DNA of 61,014 bases from Gemmatimonadota bacterium (GTDB lineage Bacteria; Gemmatimonadota; Gemmatimonadetes; Longimicrobiales; Gaopeijiaceae), in NCBI GenBank assembly GCA_002724575.1, contig PBPC01000048.1, positions 1-61,014 of the forward strand, given 5' to 3'. Shown here piece by piece: positions 54,528 to 61,014 of the stretch. A model generated the notes under the pieces. That model was given only the letters and a program-made list of their open reading frames with translations. It made no database searches and was not told the origin of the DNA. Positions within the stretch are counted from its first letter, which is position 1, and each line of letters begins with the position of its first letter. The position numbers and the translations under genes are program-made.

Positions 54528-55961
54528 TTATTCATTGCTCATTTGCTTGATTAGTAGGTCTCTCGCAAGCCTTGGATCCGCTGCACCCCCTGAGTCATTC
54601 ATTACTTGTCCGACTAGGTATCCGAGAATCCTTGATTCCCCTCCACGATATCTAGCAACCTCCTCGGAATGCTTGGCTAAGACCTCTGTTACCCAGCTCG
54701 TCAGTTGACCAATGTCGCGTTCCTGTATCAAGCCCTGCTCCTCAATGATATCTGAAGGATTACCACCCTCCTGAGCAAGGATAACTAGGACACTCTTCGC
54801 CGCGGATTCAGATACAATTCCTCTTTCTATAAGCCCTATGAGTGCTCCGATCTTAGCTGGACGCACCGGGACAGTTCGAGCGTCTTCTCTGCGCTCATTC
54901 ATCAGCGCTTGTAAGGGGCCTGTAACCCACTTGGCAGCGACCTTCGGATCTATCTCGATTCCTACCAACTCTTCAAAGTAGTCAGCACTGGCAGCAGACT
55001 GGGTAAGTACCTCCGCATCGTAATCCTTTAGTTCGTAGATATCCTTAAAACGAGAGCAGCGCTCTCGGGGAAGCTCTGGAAGGGATTCAATAGCTGCGAC
55101 AACCTGTTCCTCGGTTACTTTTAGTGGAGAAAGGTCAGGTTCGGGGAAGTAACGGTAGTCATGACTCTCCTCTTTCAAGCGCATCTCGCGTAGTTCTTCC
55201 CTGTGGTCATCCCAAAGCAAGGTCTGCTGCCCCACCGTATCTCCAGAATCAAGGGTAGCTATCTGCCTTGAGATCTCTAGAGATAACGCACGCTCAACAC
55301 CTGAGAATGAATTCACATTCTTGATTTCCGTCTTGTTTCCAAGCCGAAGAGACCCGGACCTGCGCACTGAGATATTCGCATCAACACGGAGATCGCCCTC
55401 TTCCATATTGCAATCGCTAGCACCCACATACTCAAGGGTCTGTTTGAGTTCACCTAAGAATAATCGAACATCTGCGGGCATCCGAAGATCAGGTTCCGTA
55501 ACAATCTCAACGAGAGCCGTACCCGCTCGGTTCAGGTCAATCGCAGATGCTCTGGGCACCCTGTCGTGAAGCAACTTGCCGGCATCTTCTTCCATATGGA
55601 CCCTCCGGATTGATACGGACATATCACCTTCTGATCCGGAAAACATCAGAGTTCCCTTTGTTGCCAAGGGGTGTTCAAACTGGGTGATCTGATAACCCTT
55701 CGGTAAATCTGGATAGAAGTAGCTCTTCCGGGCCCAAACACTTTCAAAATGGATAGTACACCCGAACGCGAGTGCAGTCTGAAGAGCAAGATTTACAGCC
55801 TCAGGGTTTAAGACTGGCAGCGCACCTGGTAGCCCCATACAGACTGGACAAATAGATGTATTTGGTTCGCTACCAAAAACTGCTCTATCACTGCAAAATA
55901 GCTTGTGCTCGGTCTTAAGTCTCACGTGGATCTCAAGTCCGATCACTGTTTCCCAGCTCAA
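54528..55961 (-). CDS. gatB: Aspartyl/glutamyl-tRNA amidotransferase subunit B
   Basis: Kinase/tRNA-binding subunit of GatCAB, activating Glu-tRNA(Gln) or Asp-tRNA(Asn). 477 residues with 'VIGLEIHVRLKTEHKLFC', 'CPVCMGLPGALPVLN', 'YPDLPKGYQITQF', 'VEIVTEPD' and the C-terminal YqeY-like helical domain. TTG start in a TTGA overlap with gatA. Confidence 0.97.
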   Translation of the reverse strand: MSWETVIGLEIHVRLKTEHKLFCSDRAVFGSEPNTSICPVCMGLPGALPVLNPEAVNLALQTALAFGCTIHFESVWARKSYFYPDLPKGYQITQFEHPLATKGTLMFSGSEGDMSVSIRRVHMEEDAGKLLHDRVPRASAIDLNRAGTALVEIVTEPDLRMPADVRLFLGELKQTLEYVGASDCNMEEGDLRVDANISVRRSGSLRLGNKTEIKNVNSFSGVERALSLEISRQIATLDSGDTVGQQTLLWDDHREELREMRLKEESHDYRYFPEPDLSPLKVTEEQVVAAIESLPELPRERCSRFKDIYELKDYDAEVLTQSAASADYFEELVGIEIDPKVAAKWVTGPLQALMNERREDARTVPVRPAKIGALIGLIERGIVSESAAKSVLVILAQEGGNPSDIIEEQGLIQERDIGQLTSWVTEVLAKHSEEVARYRGGESRILGYLVGQVMNDSGGAADPRLARDLLIKQMSNE

Positions 55962-57352
55962 GTATCTTCCTTGTAAGAAGCTTCTAGTGCACCTGCGGCT
56001 GCAATGATGTGGTTCTCACCCCACCAGGGCCCAAGCAATTGAGCACCGAGTGGTAGCCCACCCACCGTCCCTATAGGCACTGAAAGTCCTGGTATACCGG
56101 CAAGATTAGCAGTAACTGTAAAGATGTCGGACAGGTACATAGCAACTGGATCCAGAACACGTTCTCCTAGCGGAAAAGCTGGTGTGGGGGAGGTTGGAGT
56201 AAGGAGTACATCTACCTCACTAAATGCAGCTTTAAAGTCGTGAGCTATACTAGCTCTGGTGCGTTGCGCTGTTCCGTAATATGCGTCGTAGTACCCGCTT
56301 GACAGTACGTACGTGCCAAGCATAATCCGCCGCTTAACTTCGGTACCGAAATTCCCTCGTGTGGCTTCATACATTCGTTCAAGTCCTTCAGCAGGCACAC
56401 GAACACCGAACCTCACACCATCGTATCTTGCGAGATTACTGGATGCCTCAGCTGTTGCGAGAACGTAGTAACAGGGAATAGCAAATTCTGTATGAGGCAG
56501 GGATACTGGGCGAACCTCAGCTCCCGCGTCTATGAGCCGCTCACACGCCTCATCAAGTAGTGCACGAACAGAAGGATCAAGTTGCTCTGGGAAGTACTCA
56601 GTAGGGATACCTATAACCATCCCCTCAACACCCTCAACTACAGCGTCTTTGTAGCTTGGTACTGGTTTTTGTGCTGAGGTTGAATCTCGGGCATCATATC
56701 CAGAGACAATCTCTAGGAGCAGCGATGCTTCTAGGACTGTAGCCCCGATCGTCCCAATTTGGTCCAGTGAAGATGCGAATGCGATTAGACCATACCTACT
56801 AACCCGGCCATAGGTAGGCTTTATACCAACCACACCACAAAACGCTGCCGGCTGCCTCACCGATCCGCCTGTATCAGAGCCCAGGGCAACTCGAACATAC
56901 CCTGCAGCCACCGCCGCTGCAGACCCGCCGGAACTTCCTCCAGGAACGAGGCTACGATCTACTGGATTCAAAGTGGGACCGAAGGCGGAGTTTTCGGTTG
57001 ATGAACCCATCCCAAATTCGTCCAAATTCGTCTTACCAGCGATCAAGCCACCTGCTCGCCGAAGTTTCTTTACAACGGTTGCTTCGTAGGGTGATCTATA
57101 GCCTTTCAACATGCTAGAACCACATGTCGTCGGAAGCCCTTTTGTACAAATATTATCTTTCAGCGCCACCATCACACCCGCTAGTGGACCTCGGTCATAG
57201 GGCTCCAATTCTTCTGGATCAGCAATTGCCAAGAATGCGTTCAAGCTCTCCTGGCCACCCTCTAGCTCCTTAATATGATCTAGTGATAGAACTGCTGATC
57301 CCCTGACGTCCAGAATCTCAGAACCACTGAGGACTTCATCTCGAATACTCAC
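55958..57352 (-). CDS. gatA: Aspartyl/glutamyl-tRNA amidotransferase subunit A
   Basis: Amidase-signature glutaminase releasing ammonia for transamidation. Catalytic Lys in 'VALKDNICTKG', the Ser-rich signature 'GGSSGGSAAAVAAG' and 'GSDTGGSVRQPAAFCG'. 464 residues. GTG start in a GTGA overlap with gatC. The presence of GatCAB implies that Gln- and/or Asn-tRNA is made indirectly. Confidence 0.97.
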   Translation of the reverse strand: MSIRDEVLSGSEILDVRGSAVLSLDHIKELEGGQESLNAFLAIADPEELEPYDRGPLAGVMVALKDNICTKGLPTTCGSSMLKGYRSPYEATVVKKLRRAGGLIAGKTNLDEFGMGSSTENSAFGPTLNPVDRSLVPGGSSGGSAAAVAAGYVRVALGSDTGGSVRQPAAFCGVVGIKPTYGRVSRYGLIAFASSLDQIGTIGATVLEASLLLEIVSGYDARDSTSAQKPVPSYKDAVVEGVEGMVIGIPTEYFPEQLDPSVRALLDEACERLIDAGAEVRPVSLPHTEFAIPCYYVLATAEASSNLARYDGVRFGVRVPAEGLERMYEATRGNFGTEVKRRIMLGTYVLSSGYYDAYYGTAQRTRASIAHDFKAAFSEVDVLLTPTSPTPAFPLGERVLDPVAMYLSDIFTVTANLAGIPGLSVPIGTVGGLPLGAQLLGPWWGENHIIAAAGALEASYKEDT

Positions 57353-57663
57353 TGATCTTCAGAAGGGTTAACACCCGGAGGAGCAGGAACTATGAAGAAA
57401 CCCTCCTGCCACTCAGGTGCAAAATCAACTGGTGTTTCATGAAGTTTATCCGGACCCTCAACACCCCCTTGGGGGTCGGGCGCGAGCCTTGACCCACTCT
57501 GCAATGAATCTTCAGGTGGCTCAGTTAACCCCAGATCCCGAAGAGAATCCACATGCTGCAGGATGGCATTCAGATCTGACGTGAGACGCTCGACTTCGTC
57601 AGTATCAAGATGGAGTCGTGCGAGTTCGCCTATCCTCTTAACATCCTCAGCAGAAATACTCAT
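57349..57663 (-). CDS. gatC: Aspartyl/glutamyl-tRNA amidotransferase subunit C
   Basis: The 104-residue belt subunit of GatCAB has the typical 'VKRIGELARLHL', 'LNAILQHVDSL' and a C-terminal segment ending in acidic/Pro-rich residues. The ATG at 57663 overlaps the helicase stop as ATGA and is preferred to a TTG six bases upstream. Confidence 0.93.
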   Translation of the reverse strand: MSISAEDVKRIGELARLHLDTDEVERLTSDLNAILQHVDSLRDLGLTEPPEDSLQSGSRLAPDPQGGVEGPDKLHETPVDFAPEWQEGFFIVPAPPGVNPSEDQ

Positions 57664-59915
57664 GGCCAATCTTTCTCCAAGCCCGCATATCGAAGAAGCA
57701 GATTTTTCTCTCCCACATCATCGAATCTGACCTTCACCTTCATGTCACGTCCAAAGCCAGAGATCTCCATGACTGCTCCAGACCCAAACGTGTGATGCAT
57801 AACACGTTCCCCTAAGACAAAGCCCGGGGAATCCTGATTCATGTCGAAAGCTTCATCCTGTTCTTGCGAGATCTTGTAGCCACGGCTCTGCATGGCAATG
57901 GGTTTAGAGTAGGGCCCCGGGGATAACCAGTTACTCTTACGATATTCCAGCAATTTGTCTGGGATCGCTGAGATAAATGAGGAGAGAGAACCATAAGTGA
58001 AATCACCGGCACGTCTTCTTTGCCTAGCCCACGACATGAACAGCTTATCTTCGGCCCTGGTGATTCCAACGTAGAGGAGTCGCCTTTCTTCCTCTAAGGC
58101 ACCCGCTTCATCATAAGCCCGACTAAGCGGAAAAAGGCCCTCCTCAAGGCCAGCGATGAATACCAAACCGAACTCTAGCCCTTTTGCGTTGTGTAGGGTC
58201 ATTAGAGTCACTGTTTCAGATCCCGGATCGAGATTATCCAGATCTGCAATCAGCGCTACTTCTTGAAGAAAGAGGTCAAGTTCAGTGAAGGTATCTATCT
58301 CATCAGGTTCGATAGTTTGAGCAAGAGTCGCATCAAAATCCAACGTGCCCGCAATAAGTTCTATCACGTTGCGTGCACGGTCCTCTCCATCTGGGCCTTC
58401 ATTATTAAGATTCTTGATGAGATCAATATCCTCTACAAGTCCTTCAAGCATTTCTCCTATCGTCACCTGGTTAGCACGCATACTTAGCCGGCTCATCAAA
58501 TCAGCAAATTGCTTAAGACCACGGACTCCGGCAGTACGGATACCAGGAACCTCGTCAGCCCTCCTCGCAGCCTCTAGCATCGTGATACCTTGATCCATAG
58601 CCCATCGTTTCAGATGCTGGCGTGTGGTAGGGCCAATACCTCGTCTTGGATAATTCACAATGCGGTCGAATGCTGTTCTGTCTTTCGGGTTTGATATAAG
58701 TCGCAGATACGCGAGTACATCTTGAATTTCTCTACGCTGGTAGAACCGCACCCCACCCACCACTTGATAAGGTACTCGGGCTCGAAGAAAAGCATCCTCC
58801 AATGCTCTTGCTTGAGCATTCGTCCTATATAGGACCGCACAATCATCAATCGATAGATCCTGGGTATTTTGGATCTGGTCCTGAATTTCACCAACTATCC
58901 ACCGCGCCTCGTCTTTCTCATTTGAGGTTTCGACCAATGTGATCTTATCCCCACCCTTGCGGTTCGCCCTAAGAATCTTCTTGGGCCGATTCACGTTCTC
59001 ATCAATAACCGCATTTGCCGCGCTGAGTATAGATTCTCTGGACCTATAGTTAATCTCGAGGGGCACTACACGCGCAGACGGAAACGCGGTTTCGAAGTCG
59101 AGGATGTTCCGAACATCCGCTCCACGCCAGGCGTAGATTGATTGGTCAGGGTCACCAACAACCATGAGGTTTCCATGGGCCCGGGCTAATAACTCTACGA
59201 AACGAAACTGTGCACGATTCGTATCCTGGTACTCGTCTACTAAGATGAAAGAGAAATGCCCACGGTAGTGTTCCAGAAGATCTCTATGGCTTTGAAGAAG
59301 CTCTACTGGCTTCATTAGAAGATCATCGAAGTCAAAAGCATTTTGAGCCTGGAGAGCTCTTTGATATGCAGAAAAAACTTGGCCCACCGTTTGGATGAAG
59401 AGTTCAGAGTCACCTTGATCTTTTTGCTGGAACATCTTGTCATCCTCAAGCCGGTTTTTCGAGTTACTGATCTCGGCACGGATGGCTTTAGGATTCCAGC
59501 GTTTCAAATCAAGTCCTAATTCTTCTTGAACTGACTTAATGAGCCGAAGAGATTGGTCGGAATCAAAGATACTAAAGCTTCGATCCCAACCGAGACGATC
59601 CGCATGTCTTCTCAAAAGACGTGCTCCCATAGCATGAAAAGTTCCTACCCACATTCCTATGGGCTCGGAACCAAGAAGCTTTGTGATGCGTTCCCGCATC
59701 TCCCCTGCAGCCTTATTTGTGAAGGTTACCGTGAGAATTTTTTTAGGGGATATTCCAAATTCTTGGATGAGATGGCATACACGCGCTGTCAATACACGAG
59801 TTTTCCCTGATCCGGCTCCGGCCAATACGAGTAGCGGGCCCTCGAAATGAGAAGTTGCCTCAAGCTGGTTTGTGTTCAGACCAGTAAGATGAGGATGGTT
59901 GGGTGAATCACTCAT
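57660..59915 (-). CDS. pcrA: UvrD/PcrA-type DNA helicase
   Basis: Superfamily 1A 3'-5' helicase, about 751 residues. Q motif ('LNTNQLEA'), Walker A 'GAGSGKT' (34-40 by the longer numbering), 'DEYQDTN', 'GDPDQSIYAWRGA', 'LEINYRS', 'VTLMTLHNAKGLEF' and 'LLYVGITRA'. Acts in repair and removal of RecA or stalled polymerase. The C-terminal 'VMHHTFGSG...VRFDD' Tudor-like segment is typical of PcrA. The ATG at 59915 follows a TTG at 59918. The name pcrA versus uvrD is a naming choice. Confidence 0.95.
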   Translation of the reverse strand: MSDSPNHPHLTGLNTNQLEATSHFEGPLLVLAGAGSGKTRVLTARVCHLIQEFGISPKKILTVTFTNKAAGEMRERITKLLGSEPIGMWVGTFHAMGARLLRRHADRLGWDRSFSIFDSDQSLRLIKSVQEELGLDLKRWNPKAIRAEISNSKNRLEDDKMFQQKDQGDSELFIQTVGQVFSAYQRALQAQNAFDFDDLLMKPVELLQSHRDLLEHYRGHFSFILVDEYQDTNRAQFRFVELLARAHGNLMVVGDPDQSIYAWRGADVRNILDFETAFPSARVVPLEINYRSRESILSAANAVIDENVNRPKKILRANRKGGDKITLVETSNEKDEARWIVGEIQDQIQNTQDLSIDDCAVLYRTNAQARALEDAFLRARVPYQVVGGVRFYQRREIQDVLAYLRLISNPKDRTAFDRIVNYPRRGIGPTTRQHLKRWAMDQGITMLEAARRADEVPGIRTAGVRGLKQFADLMSRLSMRANQVTIGEMLEGLVEDIDLIKNLNNEGPDGEDRARNVIELIAGTLDFDATLAQTIEPDEIDTFTELDLFLQEVALIADLDNLDPGSETVTLMTLHNAKGLEFGLVFIAGLEEGLFPLSRAYDEAGALEEERRLLYVGITRAEDKLFMSWARQRRRAGDFTYGSLSSFISAIPDKLLEYRKSNWLSPGPYSKPIAMQSRGYKISQEQDEAFDMNQDSPGFVLGERVMHHTFGSGAVMEISGFGRDMKVKVRFDDVGEKNLLLRYAGLEKDWP

Positions 59916-60017
59916 CAATCATAGATGAGCAAACTTGGAACACTACCACCTCATGAACTTCCAGAAATTCGGAGACCCTCAAGTCCCAGTAGCCGCGACC
60001 CATCCTTAAGAAACTGC

Positions 60018-61014
60018 TTATTCTGGAGTTAGTCGCTCGCACCCAACGTACGGGTGAAGGACGTCGGGTAGACGAACACTGCCATCACGCTCCTGATAAC
60101 TTTCTAACAGAGCAGCCATAATGCGTGGCAACGCTAGGCCAGAGGCATTAAGAGTGTGCACAAAGATTGGTTTTTCAGACTGGCTTGGCCGAAATCGGAG
60201 ATTGGCACGGCGAGCCTGATAGTCGGTAAAGGTCGTACAGCTTGATACTTCTAGCCACTGGCCAACCGCAGGCGCCCAAGCCTCTAGGTCATAGGTCATC
60301 GCACCACTAAAACCGAGATCTCCACTAGAAATCAATATTCTTCTGTAATGCAGCCCAAGACGCTCCAGTAGAACTTCAGCCTCGCGAGTCAGCTCTTCGA
60401 GAGCTTCCCGACTGCGCTCCGGATGCTCATACCGCACCAATTCAACCTTGTCGAATTGGTGCATGCGTAAGAGCCCTCTCGTGTCCTTCCCTGCAGCACC
60501 TGCCTCCCGACGAAAACAAGGTGAGTAGCCAGCATAACGGACAGGGAGATCCATCCCACTAAGAAGTTCATCCTTGTGGAGGTTCGTAATCGGTACTTCA
60601 GCTGTCGGGATAAGCCAAAGATCATCTCGGGTAGTCACATAGGACTCTTCTTCAAACTTCGGGAGTTGTCCCGTTCCAACCATTGTCTCTCGGGTAACTA
60701 GGTACGGAACACGCACTTCAGTATATCCATGCTCCCTTGTATGCACGTCTAGGAAATAATCGATAAGGCCCCTCTGTAATCGGGCACCCATCCCCTTAAG
60801 TACAGCGAAACCTGATCCACTAATCTTAGAGCCACGTGTGAGGTCAAGAATATCGAGGTCAGTTCCAAGGTCCCAGTGTGGTAAAGGCTCAAAATCGAAC
60901 GTGGGAGCATTACCCCAGATCTTTTCTGTCCTATTCTCGTCTTCATCACCCTCAGGCACTTCGTTGAGTGGCGTATTGGGGATTGCCAGCAAGAGATCTT
61001 GAAGTTCTTGGTCG
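60018..61014 (-). CDS. serS: Seryl-tRNA synthetase, N-terminus beyond the window
   Basis: Class II synthetase, partial: the frame is open to the right window edge, and the N-terminal coiled-coil arm is missing. Seen: the 'LLAIPNTPLNEVPEG' junction, motif 2 'PCFRREAGAAGKDTRGLLRMHQF', and motif 3 'EVSSCTTFTDYQARRANLRF' with C-terminal 'HTLNASGLALPRIMAALLES'. Any start shown inside the window (for example at 60992) is not the real one. It serves the serine isoacceptors, including the tRNA-Ser at 1102-1185, and Sec-tRNA if present. Confidence 0.97.
   Translation of the reverse strand, partial: DQELQDLLLAIPNTPLNEVPEGDEDENRTEKIWGNAPTFDFEPLPHWDLGTDLDILDLTRGSKISGSGFAVLKGMGARLQRGLIDYFLDVHTREHGYTEVRVPYLVTRETMVGTGQLPKFEEESYVTTRDDLWLIPTAEVPITNLHKDELLSGMDLPVRYAGYSPCFRREAGAAGKDTRGLLRMHQFDKVELVRYEHPERSREALEELTREAEVLLERLGLHYRRILISSGDLGFSGAMTYDLEAWAPAVGQWLEVSSCTTFTDYQARRANLRFRPSQSEKPIFVHTLNASGLALPRIMAALLESYQERDGSVRLPDVLHPYVGCERLTPE

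Noticed and set aside
1-61014. CRISPR arrays, insertion sequences, phage genes, toxin-antitoxin pairs
   Set aside because: Looked for throughout; no regularly spaced repeats, transposase motifs or integrase motifs were found.

Overview
The window is 61 kb of bacterial chromosome, densely packed with housekeeping genes. Almost everything is on the minus strand. Only four genes lie on the plus strand: three at 24.4-26.0 kb and one at 54.0 kb. Base composition is roughly balanced by eye. There are no insertion sequences, CRISPR arrays or phage genes. I infer a member of the Gemmatimonadota (FCB side of the tree), probably a moderate-GC lineage. The reasons are the DUF4159-DUF4175-TPR block, an orphan CarboxypepD_reg/plug protein, an Ig-like lipoprotein, LL-diaminopimelate aminotransferase, archaeal/eukaryotic-type ProS, and the gene orders. 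No marker gene here proves it.

Layout, 0-13 kb (read right to left): a FAH-family hydrolase and dapL; a TonB-like membrane protein; valS, an Ig-like lipoprotein and selA (selenocysteine synthesis); erpA-type Fe-S carrier, a metallo-beta-lactamase hydrolase, purN and purH; tRNA-Ser(UGA); then an orphan carboxypeptidase-regulatory/TonB-plug protein. 13-24 kb: trxA and rsmI lead into a tightly coupled envelope block of DUF4159, a giant coiled-coil DUF4175 membrane protein, a TPR protein and a ThuA-like secreted protein. It is followed by a DinG-type helicase with an N-terminal RadC-like JAMM domain. 24.3-26.1 kb, plus strand: methylmalonyl-CoA epimerase, a small lipoprotein, and a secreted protein built from HxxH-bearing repeats. 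26-34 kb: accD, folC, hisS, a small membrane protein, proS, guaA. 33-42 kb: the cell-shape operon mreB-mreC-mreD-mrdA-rodA, preceded by an M16 protease, ald and dut. 42-52 kb: the classical translation/RNA operon rimP-nusA-ylxQ-infB-ylxP-rbfA-truB-ribF-rpsO-pnp. 52-61 kb: murA with its terminator, a divergent coiled-coil membrane protein, gatB-gatA-gatC, a UvrD/PcrA helicase, and a serS gene cut by the window edge.

Translational coupling is pervasive: fourteen gene pairs overlap by exactly four bases (NTGA), often with GTG or TTG as the downstream start. The observations most worth following are: (1) the JAMM-DinG fusion, which also lacks one expected Fe-S cysteine; (2) the DUF4159/DUF4175/TPR/ThuA-like envelope operon; (3) the HxxH-repeat secreted protein; (4) MurA with Asp in place of the catalytic Cys, predicting fosfomycin insensitivity; and (5) several strong hairpins at regulatory positions (mreB leader, rpsO-pnp spacer, rodA-accD spacer).
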